Shown here: one piece after another, positions 9,585-19,104 of the stretch
Layout of the letters: each line of letters opens with the position of its first letter
Position numbering within the stretch: the stretch's first letter is position 1
Origin: Alishewanella jeotgali KCTC 22429
GTDB lineage: Bacteria > Pseudomonadota > Gammaproteobacteria > Enterobacterales > Alteromonadaceae
Length of the DNA stretch: 64,000 nt
Assembly (NCBI RefSeq): GCF_000245735.1
Contig: NZ_AHTH01000055.1
Location: 53,370 to 117,369 of the forward strand
Reading direction: 5' to 3'
Translations under genes and position numbers: made by a program
The notes under the pieces: generated by a model
What the model saw: only the letters and a program-made list of their open reading frames with translations
Told to the model about the DNA's origin: nothing
Database searches by the model: none

Positions 9585-11336
9585 TTGCAATCAGATAACG
9601 ATTCAGGCATGGCGGTCTACCGTCGTTTACTAGGCTACTTAAAACCTTATCGTTTAGGTTTTTTTGCGGCTATTGCGGGCATGGTCGGCTACTCTGCCGT
9701 TGATGCTGGCTTTATTGCGTCCTTGCAACCCTTTATCGATCGCGGTATTCAGGATAAAGATACTGATTTTTTGAAATACGCGCCATTAATCGTCATTCTC
9801 ATGTTTATTCTGCGCGGTATTTTCCATTTTACAGCGACTTACTGTATGAGCTGGGTCGGTAATCAAATTGTTAAGGACATTCGGCAACAATTGTTTGGTC
9901 ATATGATGCGCCTGCCGGTCAGTTTTCATGACAAACACTCCACTGGCGAGCTGATCTCAAAAATTACCTACGACGCCGAGCAGATTAAACAATCCCTTAC
10001 TAAGGCGCTGATCGTGCTGGTACGTGACGGCGCCCTGGTGGTTGGCCTGATTTTCGTTATGTTCTGGTATAGCTGGCAGTTGTCACTAATCTTCTTTCTG
10101 ATTGCGCCGGTGATCGCCGTCATCGTCAGCCTGGTATCAAAGCGCTTCCGGCAATTGAGTCATAAGATCCAACATGCGATGGGCGGTGTTACCACCGCCT
10201 CTGAGCAGATGTTAAATGGCCATAAGGTGATCCTGTCTTTTGGTGGCCAGCAACTGGAAGATCAACGTTTTGCCGAGGTGAATAACCAGACCCGTTTGCA
10301 AGGGGTCAAAATGGACTCAACCTCGGCCATCAGCTCGGGTGTGATCCAACTGATCGCCTCCTTCGCACTGGCGTTTGTCGTCTTTATGGCAAGTCAGCCA
10401 GAAATGCTGGAGACGCTGACGCCGGGTATTTTCTCATCCATCGTCACGGCGATGGTGATGATGCTAAAACCGCTAAAGCAATTGACCACCGTCAACAGTG
10501 AGTTTCAACGTGGTTTAGCTGCGGCTGCCAGTATTTTTAAGATCCTGGATCAACTGACGGAGCAGGAAACCGGCCGGATAGAGCTCAAAGCTGCCAGGGG
10601 CGATATCAGCTTTAGCCATGTCAGTTTTCATTACCCGGGACATCAACAACAGGTATTAAAGGATCTCAGCTTCAGTATCAAAGCCGGACAAACGGTGGCC
10701 CTGGTCGGGCGCTCCGGCAGTGGCAAAACCACGATATCCAGTCTGCTGCCGCGTTTTTACGAAGTAGAGCAGGGCGAAATCCTGCTCGATGGGCAAAATA
10801 TTCAGAGTTACACCCGGGCCTCGTTGCGCAGTCAAATCGCGGTGGTGTCGCAGCATGTGATGCTGTTTAACGATACTATTGCCAATAATATTTGCTATGG
10901 CATGCCCAGTCCGGTCAGCCGCGAGCAGCTGCTTGATGTGGCGGAGAAAGCACATGTGCTCGAATTTACCGATAAGCTGCCGGATGGGTTGGATACGCAA
11001 ATTGGTGAGAATGGTGTCAGTTTGTCGGGCGGCCAGCGCCAGCGCATTGCCATTGCCCGCGCCCTGCTACGTCAGGCGCCGGTGCTGATTCTGGATGAAG
11101 CGACCTCGGCACTGGATACCGAGTCAGAGCGAAAAATTCAGGCGGCACTGGATGTGTTATTAAAGGGCCGCACCAGCATTGTGATTGCGCACCGCTTATC
11201 GACGATTGAAAAAGCAGACAATATTATTGTGATGGATCAAGGACGTATTCTGGAGCAGGGCACCCATCAGCAATTGCTGGCAAAGGACGGTGCCTATGCC
11301 TCCTTGCATAAACTGCAGTTTGGTGGCGACGCATGA
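9585..11336 (+). CDS. msbA: Lipid A export ATP-binding/permease MsbA
   Basis: MsbA flips lipid A-core across the inner membrane as a homodimeric ABC exporter. The N-terminal half holds six membrane helices. The C-terminal ATPase has Walker A GRSGSGKTT, signature LSGGQRQRIAIARAL and Walker B VLILDEATSALD. I favour the TTG at 9585: AAGGTG lies about 6 bases upstream, and the resulting start MQSDNDSGMAVYRRL lines up with E. coli MsbA. A GTG at 9576 is in frame but would consume that site as coding sequence, and ATG 9609 is a further option. The gene lies upstream of lpxK with the ATGA overlap usual for this pair. Confidence 0.95.
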   Translation: MQSDNDSGMAVYRRLLGYLKPYRLGFFAAIAGMVGYSAVDAGFIASLQPFIDRGIQDKDTDFLKYAPLIVILMFILRGIFHFTATYCMSWVGNQIVKDIRQQLFGHMMRLPVSFHDKHSTGELISKITYDAEQIKQSLTKALIVLVRDGALVVGLIFVMFWYSWQLSLIFFLIAPVIAVIVSLVSKRFRQLSHKIQHAMGGVTTASEQMLNGHKVILSFGGQQLEDQRFAEVNNQTRLQGVKMDSTSAISSGVIQLIASFALAFVVFMASQPEMLETLTPGIFSSIVTAMVMMLKPLKQLTTVNSEFQRGLAAAASIFKILDQLTEQETGRIELKAARGDISFSHVSFHYPGHQQQVLKDLSFSIKAGQTVALVGRSGSGKTTISSLLPRFYEVEQGEILLDGQNIQSYTRASLRSQIAVVSQHVMLFNDTIANNICYGMPSPVSREQLLDVAEKAHVLEFTDKLPDGLDTQIGENGVSLSGGQRQRIAIARALLRQAPVLILDEATSALDTESERKIQAALDVLLKGRTSIVIAHRLSTIEKADNIIVMDQGRILEQGTHQQLLAKDGAYASLHKLQFGGDA

Positions 11337-12331
11337 ACCTGTTAGAGCAAGCCTGGTATAAAAAACACTGGTGGTGCGCCTTATTGCTGCCGTTTAGCGC
11401 CTTGTTCTATCTGGTTAGCAGTGTCCGGCGCTTATTGTTTCGCGCTGGGGTGCTAAAGACAGAAAGATTGCCGGTACCGGTGCTGATTGTCGGCAATATC
11501 ACGGTAGGCGGCACCGGCAAGACGCCTTTTACGATTTGGTTGTGTGACTATCTGCGGCAGCGGGGTTATACACCCGGCATTATTTCACGTGGTTATGGTG
11601 GTAAGGTTAAGGCGCCGCGGCTGGTCACTGAGTTGGATAGTCCGGCGCTGGTTGGCGACGAACCCCTGTTACTGGCGCAGCGCAGCGGCTGTCCCATAGT
11701 GGTGTCACCCGATCGGGTAGCGGCGGGGCGTTTTTTGCTGGAGAAGCGACCACAGGTTGATATTATTATTTCCGATGATGGTTTACAGCATTACCGTCTG
11801 GCCCGGGATCTGGAAATCGTGTTGCTGGATGGGCAACGCGGCCTGGGCAACGGCTGGTTATTACCGGCCGGGCCGCTACGGGAATTACCAAAGCGCCTTG
11901 CCAGTGTCGATCTGGTGATTGCCAATAGTGGTAGCTCAGCGCTTGCTGCTGGCGAAATCAAGCTCAGTTCTGCGGCAGCATCGCCGTTATTGCCCGATGC
12001 GGAGCCACTGACGCCTGACACCGAGATTCAACTGGTTGCAGGCATTGGCAATCCGTTACGCTTTAAAGCCTCAGCTGAACAGGCTGGATTTAAAATCAAA
12101 CATTGTCACTTCTGGCCCGATCATCACCCTTTTCAGGCGGATGACTTTAACATGGTCTCAGGTCCGATCCTGATGACGGAAAAAGATGCGGTAAAATGCC
12201 GCAAATTTGCCCGGCCTGACTGGTATTATTTACCCGTGCAGGCGGAGCCGGACGCGGCAGTCGTCGCCCGTCTGGACGCCTTATTAAATACTTTGGGAAT
12301 TCGTTATGGCACTCAATCCGGCATTGACTGA
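11333..12331 (+). CDS. lpxK: Tetraacyldisaccharide 4'-kinase LpxK
   Basis: LpxK phosphorylates the 4' position of the lipid A disaccharide precursor at the inner membrane, giving lipid IVA. The 332-residue length matches the family. An N-terminal hydrophobic helix (about 15-35) anchors the protein. The P-loop GNITVGGTGKTPFTIWL is at about residues 54-70, and SDDGLQHYRLARDLEIVLLD carries conserved catalytic-site residues. It overlaps msbA by 4 bases and its 3' end overlaps the Trm112-like gene by 26 bases. The order msbA-lpxK-Trm112-kdsB is the classical envelope operon of E. coli (msbA-lpxK-ycaR-kdsB). Confidence 0.96.
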   Translation: MNLLEQAWYKKHWWCALLLPFSALFYLVSSVRRLLFRAGVLKTERLPVPVLIVGNITVGGTGKTPFTIWLCDYLRQRGYTPGIISRGYGGKVKAPRLVTELDSPALVGDEPLLLAQRSGCPIVVSPDRVAAGRFLLEKRPQVDIIISDDGLQHYRLARDLEIVLLDGQRGLGNGWLLPAGPLRELPKRLASVDLVIANSGSSALAAGEIKLSSAAASPLLPDAEPLTPDTEIQLVAGIGNPLRFKASAEQAGFKIKHCHFWPDHHPFQADDFNMVSGPILMTEKDAVKCRKFARPDWYYLPVQAEPDAAVVARLDALLNTLGIRYGTQSGID

Positions 12332-12503
12332 TATCCTGGCCTGCCCGGTCTGCAAGGGTAAACTGAAATACGACAAAGACGGTCAGCGCTTGATCTGTAC
12401 GCTGGATCGGCTGGCCTATCGTTTAAGTAATAACATTCCGGTATTACTGGCCAATGAAGCCACCATATTAAGCGCTGAAGAGTGTGAAAAATGGCGTTCC
12501 TAG
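12306..12503 (+). CDS. Trm112-like small protein (YcaR family)
   Basis: This 65-residue protein has the Trm112/UPF0434 fold signature: [20 protein letters not shown] at the N-terminus, then [15 protein letters not shown]. Only one CxxC pair is present (CPVC, residues 13-16), with a lone later Cys (ICTLD), as is usual in the bacterial family. Eukaryotic Trm112 activates methyltransferases; the bacterial role is unknown. GGGA lies 7 bases before the ATG. The gene lies across the lpxK/kdsB junction, overlapping both (26 and 13 bases), which fixes its place in the msbA operon. Confidence 0.9.
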   Translation: MALNPALTDILACPVCKGKLKYDKDGQRLICTLDRLAYRLSNNIPVLLANEATILSAEECEKWRS

Positions 12504-13243
12504 TGGTGATACCGGCGCGCTACGCCAGTAGCCGCCTGCCAGGTAAACCCCTGGCTGATATCAACGGTAAAACGATGATTGAACGGGTATACCGCCAGGC
12601 GTTGCAAAGTGGTGCGGCCCGGGTGCTGGTGGCAACCGACGATCAGAGGATTAAAGCGGTTGTGGAAGGTTTTGGTGGTGAGGTTTGTGTTACTGCCACT
12701 CACCACAACTCCGGTACTGAGCGTTTGGCAGAAGTGGTGACGAAGCTGGGGCTACCGGCAGAGACTATAGTCGTTAATGTGCAGGGCGATGAACCCTTTA
12801 TTCCACCGGCATTAATCGGTCAGGTGGCGGCAAATCTGGCGGCTCAGCAGCGGGCTCGGATGGCCACGCTGGCAGTGCCGCTTGGCGATGCCAGCGAAAT
12901 CGCCAATCCTAATATCGTTAAAGTGGTGACCGACCAACAAGGTTATGCGCTGTATTTTAGCCGTTCGGTGATCCCCTTTGATCGCGATCAGGCGTTTCAA
13001 GCCGAGCTTGCTCAGCATTACCGGCGGCATATCGGCATCTATGCCTACCGCGCCGGTTTTATTCAGGATTACGTACGCTGGCCGGTGTCTACCCTGGAGC
13101 GGCTGGAAGCGCTGGAGCAATTGCGGGTGCTGTGGCAGGGTGAAGCCATCCATGTTGCCGATGCCATAGCGCCGCCGGCGATGGGGGTGGATACTGCCGA
13201 GGATCTGGCAAGGGCCATCGCCCATGCTAAAACCTATGACTGA
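12491..13243 (+). CDS. kdsB: 3-deoxy-manno-octulosonate cytidylyltransferase KdsB
   Basis: KdsB couples CTP to Kdo, giving CMP-Kdo for the inner core of lipopolysaccharide. The 250-residue length is typical. The N-terminal nucleotide-binding motif [19 protein letters not shown] is at residues 5-23. [11 protein letters not shown] (about 97-107) contributes metal and CTP contacts. [18 protein letters not shown] and [15 protein letters not shown] are family signatures. The gene follows the Trm112-like gene with a 13-base overlap and overlaps the next gene by 20 bases. Confidence 0.96.
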   Translation: MAFLVVIPARYASSRLPGKPLADINGKTMIERVYRQALQSGAARVLVATDDQRIKAVVEGFGGEVCVTATHHNSGTERLAEVVTKLGLPAETIVVNVQGDEPFIPPALIGQVAANLAAQQRARMATLAVPLGDASEIANPNIVKVVTDQQGYALYFSRSVIPFDRDQAFQAELAQHYRRHIGIYAYRAGFIQDYVRWPVSTLERLEALEQLRVLWQGEAIHVADAIAPPAMGVDTAEDLARAIAHAKTYD

Positions 13244-13952
13244 TGCTTTTCAGATAGTGGCGCAAACCGACGATTTCTATGTTCTGAATAAAGCCGCCGG
13301 TGTCAGTTTTCATTCTGAGCAAGGCCCCGGCCTGGTGGCGTTGGCCGAGCAACAGCTGGCACAAAAGCTTTATCCGGTGCATCGGCTGGATAAAGTCACC
13401 TCTGGCTTGCTGTTACTGGCACGCCGGCCTGAGGTAGCGGCTGAGTTAACCCGGTTATTTGCCAAGCGGCAGGTGCAGAAATGCTATCTGGCACTTAGTG
13501 CGGCGCGACCACAAAAAAAGCAAGGCTGGGTCAAGGGCCCCATGCAACCGGCGCGGCGTGGCGCCTGGCGTCTTGGTCAGGGCGAGCAAGCGCCTGCGGT
13601 GACCTATTTTGTCAGCCAGGGCTATCAGGATGCACCGTTTCGGGCTTTTCTGTTAAAACCTTTCACCGGTAAAACCCATCAGTTAAGAGTGGCGCTAAAG
13701 AGCGTCGGGGCTGCTATTCTGGGTGATGAACTCTATGGTGGTGCAGTAGCAGATCGGGTCTACCTGCATGCCTATGCGCTCAGCTTCAGCTTGTTCGGCA
13801 AGCAGTATCAGTTCCAGGTATTACCTGATAGCGGCGCGGCCTTTGCTGAACTATTGCAACTTGGCTTGCCATCAAGCTGGTTAACGCCGGCTGATTTTCC
13901 CTGGCCATCTGCTCCTGCGCAGTTGGCTGCTTGTTCAGATCAGGATGAATAA
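13224..13952 (+). CDS. RluA-family pseudouridine synthase
   Basis: This 242-residue protein is an RNA pseudouridine synthase of the RluA superfamily. [17 protein letters not shown] (about residues 51-67) contains the catalytic Asp in [22 protein letters not shown] is the second active-site motif. There is no N-terminal S4 domain, so it belongs with the short RluA/TruC-like enzymes, and the RNA target cannot be read from sequence. The chosen ATG has AGGG 9 bases upstream and overlaps kdsB; the ATG at 13236 is a possible alternative. The stop overlaps the tcdA start by one base (TAATG). Confidence 0.88.
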   Translation: MLKPMTDAFQIVAQTDDFYVLNKAAGVSFHSEQGPGLVALAEQQLAQKLYPVHRLDKVTSGLLLLARRPEVAAELTRLFAKRQVQKCYLALSAARPQKKQGWVKGPMQPARRGAWRLGQGEQAPAVTYFVSQGYQDAPFRAFLLKPFTGKTHQLRVALKSVGAAILGDELYGGAVADRVYLHAYALSFSLFGKQYQFQVLPDSGAAFAELLQLGLPSSWLTPADFPWPSAPAQLAACSDQDE

Positions 13953-14764
13953 TGTCAGATTATGAAACCCGTTTTGCCGGTATTGCCCGGCTTTATGGTC
14001 AGACCGCATTGCAGCAATTTCGCCAGGCGCATGTGGTGGTGATAGGTATTGGTGGTGTGGGCAGCTGGGCGGCAGAGGCTTTGGCCCGCTCTGGTATTGG
14101 CGAGCTGACCTTGATTGATTTGGATGATGTCTGTGTCAGCAATATTAATCGCCAATTACATGCGCTGACTGCAACAGTGGGGCAGGATAAGGTTGCGGTA
14201 ATGGCAGAGCGGATCCATCAGATCAACCCGGAATGTGTGGTACATCAGGTAGCGGATTTTATCGCAGCTGATAATCTGGCACAGTTATTACACGGCAAAA
14301 TTGATTATGTGCTGGATGCGATTGATGCCGTGAAAGCCAAAACAGCATTAATTGCCTGGTGTAAGCGGCGCAAGATCCCGCTGATCACCACAGGCGGCGC
14401 CGGAGGTCAACTTGACCCGACGCAGATCCAAATCGCCGATCTGACACAGGCCTACAACGACCCGCTGTTAGCGAAGGTACGCAATATGCTGCGACGTGAT
14501 CATCAGTTTAGCCGCAATCCCAAGCGGCGTTTTGGCGTCGATTGTGTATTTTCAACCGAGCAGTTACGTTATCCGGCCGCTGACGGCAGTGTTTGTCAGC
14601 AAAAGCCGGATAATGGCGGGGCTATGCGGCTGGATTGCAGCGGCGGTTTTGGTGCCGCCACTGTTGTGACGGCCAGTTTTGGTTTTGCTGCAGTGTCGCG
14701 CCTGTTAGTCAAACTGGTCCGCAAGGGTGTAAGCGAGCAACAAGCTGAGCACAATCCAGGGTAA
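13952..14764 (+). CDS. tcdA: tRNA threonylcarbamoyladenosine dehydratase TcdA (CsdL)
   Basis: TcdA is an E1-like enzyme that dehydrates t6A37 of tRNAs to the cyclic form ct6A, using ATP. The 270-residue protein has the E1 nucleotide-binding motif VVIGIGGVGSWAAEALARSG (about residues 28-47). DDVCVSNINRQLHA and the DAIDAVKAKTALI region follow, as in the ThiF/MoeB superfamily. In E. coli it acts with the CsdA-CsdE cysteine desulfurase pair, and those genes lie 0.9 kb downstream on the opposite strand here. Its last 60 bases overlap the 3' end of the convergent kinase-like gene. Confidence 0.94.
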   Translation: MSDYETRFAGIARLYGQTALQQFRQAHVVVIGIGGVGSWAAEALARSGIGELTLIDLDDVCVSNINRQLHALTATVGQDKVAVMAERIHQINPECVVHQVADFIAADNLAQLLHGKIDYVLDAIDAVKAKTALIAWCKRRKIPLITTGGAGGQLDPTQIQIADLTQAYNDPLLAKVRNMLRRDHQFSRNPKRRFGVDCVFSTEQLRYPAADGSVCQQKPDNGGAMRLDCSGGFGAATVVTASFGFAAVSRLLVKLVRKGVSEQQAEHNPG

Positions 14765-15553
14765 CTTACTACGTTGTTGGTCACTGCGGTGCTGGCGTAA
14801 TTGCCGCAGCGCCAGCAAGGCTTGCTTACCATCTTTACCGAGTAAGCCATGGCTTAGTTCCAGTAACGGATAAACTAACCACATCTGCTCGACCACCGCC
14901 AGACTATCGCGCCATACCCGTCCAGGCGCGAGGCGGCGATACTCGGTAATGACTTCTTCAATCAGCGGATCTGTGTGCTCAAGATAGCGATACAGGCCAT
15001 GGATAAAGATCAGTACATCCCGCACCATACACTGGTCAATACTCAGTTGTTGATGCGGATTTTCTTCAAAATCAATAAAGCCAATCTGCTTACCATCCCA
15101 ACACAGGTCGCGTAATGCCGGCCGGCCATGCCAGCGATTATGCTGATGCAATTTAGCCAGCGCCGCTGCTGCCCGCAGCAAAATCTCGCGTCGCTGTTTG
15201 GCGTCGGGTTGTGCTTCCGTTAGCCAGTACTTTAGTGAGGGCCCGACATCGGAGAGCACCAGGTATTCTTCCGACGCGACCAAAACCCGCGGCACATTAA
15301 AACCCAGGCTACCCAGCAGCTGTAAGCGTTTAGCTTCGCCGGCCAGTGCGGCAACAGTTTCAATACTGGGAAAGTACAGCGGATTAGAGCTCAGGCTGGC
15401 AATAAGTTTTGGTAACACGCGGCGCCAAGCCGGCAGGGCAGGCTCCTGCTGTTTTATCCAAAGCTTTTGGCCTTGCCAGTTAAAGCTGAACGAGCGCTGT
15501 GGTTGTTGTTGCCGTAACTGCAGACTGAATTCAGGAAGAGAGAGATTATCCAT
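14705..15553 (-). CDS. Kinase-fold protein with C-terminal hydrophobic tail
   Basis: This 282-residue protein resembles small atypical kinases of the Kdo-kinase/RIO/phosphotransferase group. WHGRPALRDLCW looks like a catalytic loop and IGFIDFEENP like the metal-binding D-F element. An upstream EYLVLSDVGPSLKYWL resembles the hinge region. A canonical HxDxxxxN is not intact, since the Asp comes later (HGRPALRD), so activity is unproven. The C-terminus has a hydrophobic stretch, LPWIVLSLLLAYTLADQF, that could associate with the membrane. The gene lies between convergent tcdA, which it overlaps by 60 bases, and csdE. The substrate cannot be named from sequence. Confidence 0.6.
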   Translation of the reverse strand: MDNLSLPEFSLQLRQQQPQRSFSFNWQGQKLWIKQQEPALPAWRRVLPKLIASLSSNPLYFPSIETVAALAGEAKRLQLLGSLGFNVPRVLVASEEYLVLSDVGPSLKYWLTEAQPDAKQRREILLRAAAALAKLHQHNRWHGRPALRDLCWDGKQIGFIDFEENPHQQLSIDQCMVRDVLIFIHGLYRYLEHTDPLIEEVITEYRRLAPGRVWRDSLAVVEQMWLVYPLLELSHGLLGKDGKQALLALRQLRQHRSDQQRSKLPWIVLSLLLAYTLADQFD

Positions 15554-15668
15554 AGCGCGACCCCGATAAGCCTGGGCATAGAGTGCGCCCAGGGTGCGGC
15601 ATTAAAGCTTATTACAGCTGAATTTAGGCTGAATACCGGCTACGTCAGCGAGTAACTAACGGCGAGTG

Positions 15669-16112
15669 TTAAGCTTTAATAGTACTCTGAATACGTTGCA
15701 GCATCATAGTCAGGCCATTGCCCCGGGATTGACTCAGGTAAGGGCGCAGGTTTAGCGCGTCAAAATGGCGACTGAGATCCAGTTCGGCCAGTTCAGCGCC
15801 GGTTTTACCATTCACAAAACAGAGCATTATCGCCAACAGGCCTTTAACGATACGGGCTTCACTGTCCAGTACAAAATAATGTTTACCGCTTACCGGCTCC
15901 TGATAGTGCAGCAGCCAGGCCCGGCTTTCACAGCCACGTACCAGATATTCAGTCTGGCGCATTTTCTCCGGTAGGGCAGGTAATTGCTTGCCCAATTGCA
16001 TTAACAACCGGTATTTGCTCTGCCAATCAGCAGGTTGTTGCAGCAAAGGTAGCTCGTGCTCTGCGATCTGCTGCAGGCCGGTGGCGGTGTCGGCAATAAG
16101 TTGTTGTAGCAT
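15669..16112 (-). CDS. csdE: Cysteine desulfurase sulfur acceptor CsdE (SufE family)
   Basis: CsdE takes the persulfide sulfur from CsdA and passes it on; in E. coli it also contacts TcdA. The 147-residue protein has the SufE-fold signature EYLVRGCESRAWL with the acceptor cysteine (about residue 65). GLLAIMLCFVNGKTGAEL and LDLSRHFDALNLRPYLSQSR follow, as in the family. The start follows the csdA stop by 2 bases, and the GAGG ribosome site lies within the csdA stop region, so the two are tightly coupled. The choice of CsdE over SufE rests on the csdA partner and nearby tcdA. Confidence 0.88.
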   Translation of the reverse strand: MLQQLIADTATGLQQIAEHELPLLQQPADWQSKYRLLMQLGKQLPALPEKMRQTEYLVRGCESRAWLLHYQEPVSGKHYFVLDSEARIVKGLLAIMLCFVNGKTGAELAELDLSRHFDALNLRPYLSQSRGNGLTMMLQRIQSTIKA

Positions 16113-16114
16113 GG

Positions 16115-17329
16115 TTACCTCAGGATCTCAGTGGCTGCCGCTAATGCCTGCAGGGTGACATCGACCTCGGCCGGTAAATTATAAGGTGCAAAAGCAAAAC
16201 GCACCGCGCCTGGCAATTGCAGTGCGGCAAATAATGGCATGGCGCAGTGGCTGCCGGCACGCACGGCTATTTTTTGCTCATTTAACAACATCGCCAGATC
16301 GTTTGGATGCTCTCCGGCCAGCTGCAAACTGACAATACCGGCGCTCTGCTCAACCCTGGTTAAGGGCCTCAGACCGGGGATTTGACTAAGCCCAGCAGCA
16401 AATTGTTGTAATAATTCGCCTTTATACTGATTTATTTGCCGAGCGTCAAACTGCCGGATAAAGTCAATAGCCGCTGCCAGGCCGATGGCGCCGGCAATAT
16501 TAGGCGTGCCGGCTTCTAGCCGGGCCGGTAGCGCAGCAAAGCTAGAGCGCTGAAAGCTAACATCGCTAATCATCTCGCCTCCGCCCAGCAGGGGCTTTAA
16601 TTGTTCCAGATATCGCTGTTTACCGTATAAGACACCAATACCAGTAGGACCATAGAGCTTATGACCGGAGAAACAGTAAAAGTCCACTGGCCATAGTTGC
16701 ACATCCGGTACCTGCCAGCTCACGCCCTGAGCCCCATCCACTATGGTAATTGCACCTGCGGCTTTAGCAGCCTGTAACATGCTTCCTATGGGCAGGATAT
16801 GCCCCAGAGCATTGGATACCTGGGTAAGGCTGACGATCTTAGGTTTGAGCGCCAATAACTGCTGGTAGACGTCAAGGTCAGGCATTAACTGCGGGTCCAA
16901 TGGGATCACATCCAGCTGTACACCATGACTCTGGCAATGTAGCTGCCAGGGTACGATATTGGCATGATGTTCCAAGGCAGAAATTAGGATCCGATCGCCA
17001 GGCTTGAGTACAGTATCCATTAAACCAAAGGCCAGCTGGTTAAAGGCGGCAGTGGTGCCGCTGGTAAAAATGATCTCTGAGCGGCTTGCCGCGTTCAGAA
17101 ATTGCTGTACCTTGTCCCGGGCCGCTTCAAAAGCGGCGGTGGCATGCTGGCTTAGCTGGTGGGCACCGCGATGCACATTGCTGTTTTGTCGCTGATAGAA
17201 TGCTAATTCGGCGTCGATCACCTGCTGTGGTTTCTGGCTGGTGGCTGCGGTGTCCAGATAGACCCAGTCCGGGTTATTGTTAAAAAACGGAAAAAACTGC
17301 CGGAAGGCCAGGGCATCAAAACTTGACAT
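16115..17329 (-). CDS. csdA: Cysteine desulfurase CsdA (SufS family)
   Basis: CsdA is a PLP enzyme that removes sulfur from cysteine as a persulfide. The protein has 404 residues from the chosen ATG. WVYLDTAATSQKPQQV and NVHRGAHQLSQHATAAFE are at the N-terminus. The PLP lysine is in CFSGHKLYGPTGIGVLYG and the reactive Cys in VRAGSHCAMPLF near the C-terminus. The start at 17329 (MSSFDALAFRQFFPFF) matches the N-terminus of E. coli CsdA. In-frame starts at 17347 and 17383 would add 6 or 18 residues, and the ribosome sites do not decide between them. It forms an operon with csdE. Confidence 0.92.
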   Translation of the reverse strand: MSSFDALAFRQFFPFFNNNPDWVYLDTAATSQKPQQVIDAELAFYQRQNSNVHRGAHQLSQHATAAFEAARDKVQQFLNAASRSEIIFTSGTTAAFNQLAFGLMDTVLKPGDRILISALEHHANIVPWQLHCQSHGVQLDVIPLDPQLMPDLDVYQQLLALKPKIVSLTQVSNALGHILPIGSMLQAAKAAGAITIVDGAQGVSWQVPDVQLWPVDFYCFSGHKLYGPTGIGVLYGKQRYLEQLKPLLGGGEMISDVSFQRSSFAALPARLEAGTPNIAGAIGLAAAIDFIRQFDARQINQYKGELLQQFAAGLSQIPGLRPLTRVEQSAGIVSLQLAGEHPNDLAMLLNEQKIAVRAGSHCAMPLFAALQLPGAVRFAFAPYNLPAEVDVTLQALAAATEILR

Positions 17330-17412
17330 GAGAACTTTGGACTCCATAACACCAATGGCATAATTATGCCAATTTATGGCCAATTTATCGAATCAGAGCT
17401 TGCATAAAAATG

Positions 17413-17444
17413 CAAAAAATAAAAAAGCGGCCTCAGGCCGCTTT
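17413..17444 (-). terminator. Rho-independent terminator of gltA
   Basis: A perfect inverted repeat, AAAGCGGCC-TCA-GGCCGCTTT (17424-17444), is followed on the minus strand by a T-rich run. It lies 19 bases past the gltA stop. Confidence 0.9.
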
Positions 17445-17462
17445 GATAACTAGCAAAAAATA

Positions 17463-18740
17463 TTATTTCTTGCTGACATAATCACGGGCAGTATAACCGG
17501 TATACAGCTGACGTGGCCGACCGATTTTATGGCCTTTATCCGACAGCATTTCATCCCAGTGTGAGATCCAGCCGACAGTACGTGACATGGCGAAGATCAC
17601 GGTGAACATACTGGTTGGAATACCAATAGCTTTTAAGATGATACCAGAGTAGAAATCGACGTTTGGATACAGTTTCTTCTCGATAAAGTACGGGTCTGAC
17701 AGCGCAATACGCTCCAGCTCCATCGCCACATCCAGCAGTGGATCCTTAATATTCAGCTCGCTCAGTACCTCATGGCAGGTTTCACGCATCACTTTAGCCC
17801 GTGGGTCAAAGTTCTTGTACACGCGATGACCAAAGCCCATCAGACGGAAAGAGTCATTCTTGTCTTTGGCGCGGGCGACGAATTCAGGGATACGATCAAC
17901 AGAACCAATTTGTTGTAACATCTTCAGGCAGGCTTCGTTGGCGCCACCGTGTGCCGGGCCCCATAACGATGCCACACCTGCGGCGATACAGGCATAGGGG
18001 TTAGCGCCCGATGAACCGGCTAAGCGTACTGTTGAGGTTGAAGCGTTCTGCTCATGGTCAGCGTGCAGCATAAAGATGCGGTCCATTGCTTTCGCTAATA
18101 CCGGGCTGACTTTGTACTCTTCCGCCGGCACTGAGAACATCATATGCAGGAAGTTTTCTGAGTAGCTCAAATCGTTGCGTGGATACACAAACGGCTGGCC
18201 AACTGTATATTTATAAGCCATAGCTGCGATGGTTGGCAGCTTGGCGATTAAACGGTGCGCGCTACGCTTGCGCTGCATCGGATCGTTAATGTCCAAATCT
18301 GAGTGATAGAAAGACGACATCGCGCCTACTACGCCACACAGCATCGCCATAGGGTGCGCATCAACACGGAAACCCTGGAAAAAAGCTGCGATTTTCTCGT
18401 GAACCATGGTGTGACGGGTGATGGTTTTTACGAAATCCTGATACTGCTGTTCAGTGGGTAATTCACCTTCTAACAGTAAATAACAGGTTTCCAGATAGTT
18501 TGATTTTTCAGCAAGTTGTTCAATCGGATAACCGCGGTGCAGCAATACGCCATTGTCGCCATCGATATAGGTAATCTTCGATTCACAGGAGCCGGTAGAC
18601 ATAAAGCCCGGGTCAAAAGTGAAGTAGCCCTGTTGCCCGAGAGTACGTACGTCGATTACGTCAGTGCCTGCCGTGCCAGCGTAGATCGGTAGCTCGAAGG
18701 TCTTACCATCAATCTGCACGACGGCCTTTTTATCTGCCAT
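17463..18740 (-). CDS. gltA: Citrate synthase GltA (type II)
   Basis: GltA condenses acetyl-CoA with oxaloacetate at the entry of the TCA cycle. The 425-residue protein is of the hexameric, NADH-sensitive proteobacterial type. [15 protein letters not shown] and [16 protein letters not shown] carry the catalytic histidines, and [10 protein letters not shown] the catalytic Asp. [17 protein letters not shown] is typical of the N-terminal half. AGGAG lies 8 bases before the ATG. The gene is divergent from sdhCDAB across a shared 364-base regulatory region, the usual arrangement in gammaproteobacteria. Confidence 0.98.
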   Translation of the reverse strand: MADKKAVVQIDGKTFELPIYAGTAGTDVIDVRTLGQQGYFTFDPGFMSTGSCESKITYIDGDNGVLLHRGYPIEQLAEKSNYLETCYLLLEGELPTEQQYQDFVKTITRHTMVHEKIAAFFQGFRVDAHPMAMLCGVVGAMSSFYHSDLDINDPMQRKRSAHRLIAKLPTIAAMAYKYTVGQPFVYPRNDLSYSENFLHMMFSVPAEEYKVSPVLAKAMDRIFMLHADHEQNASTSTVRLAGSSGANPYACIAAGVASLWGPAHGGANEACLKMLQQIGSVDRIPEFVARAKDKNDSFRLMGFGHRVYKNFDPRAKVMRETCHEVLSELNIKDPLLDVAMELERIALSDPYFIEKKLYPNVDFYSGIILKAIGIPTSMFTVIFAMSRTVGWISHWDEMLSDKGHKIGRPRQLYTGYTARDYVSKK

Positions 18741-18845
18741 TGGATTTCTCCTATTGTTGTAGTATCGGATATTAGGGTTTGGGCTATTCTACTCGCAAAC
18801 CACACCTGAAAGTCAATTCTAAAGACTAATCGTTGAATAAGTATT

Positions 18846-18857
18846 CGACTCTAGTCG
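18846..18857. promoter_or_regulatory. Inverted repeat CGACT-CT-AGTCG, candidate CrbR operator
   Basis: The arms CGACT and AGTCG are perfectly complementary around two bases. The same core, GAC-Y-N-TA-GTC, occurs at 41832-41843 and 48359-48372 in the acetate-module promoters. Here it lies about 70 bases upstream of the sdh -35 and about 30 bases upstream of the putative gltA -35. Assignment to CrbR is inference. Confidence 0.45.
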
Positions 18858-18925
18858 TATTGCTGCTTTTGACAATTTATGTAACTTTTCACCTGCGGAA
18901 TTTTCCGTGTAAAACCAAACAAAAA

Positions 18926-18954
18926 TTGTAATAGCCTTTTATGAAATATATACT
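18926..18954 (+). promoter_or_regulatory. Sigma-70 promoter for sdhCDAB
   Basis: TTGTAA (18926-18931) and TATACT (18949-18954) are separated by exactly 17 bases. The leader to the sdhC start would be about 140 bases. Confidence 0.6.
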
Positions 18955-19104
18955 ATTGGCGGCGTAAAAGCAGTTCACCTGACACCAGCTTTTTTGCTGA
19001 ACCAGCTTGGGGCATAAAGAGTATATTGGCGTTGGGATGTCACTGGTTTTACAGCGACAATAATGACAACTACGCTCTACACGGGCATCGATGGGCAAGA
19101 AACT

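Larger units (their letters stand above)
18741..19104. promoter_or_regulatory. gltA/sdhC divergent regulatory region
   Basis: No gene is supported in these 364 bases. They hold the gltA leader, an inverted repeat at 18846-18857, the sdh promoter at 18926-18954 and the sdhC leader. On the gltA side, TTGACT (18811-18816 on the minus strand) lies 19 bases from TAGAAT (18786-18791). That is a possible but long-spaced sigma-70 promoter. Confidence 0.6.

Noticed and set aside
12763..12773. GACTATAGTC match to the proposed CrbR core
   Set aside because: It lies inside kdsB coding sequence, far from any acetate gene. One such match per window is expected by chance, and it serves as a caution on the motif.
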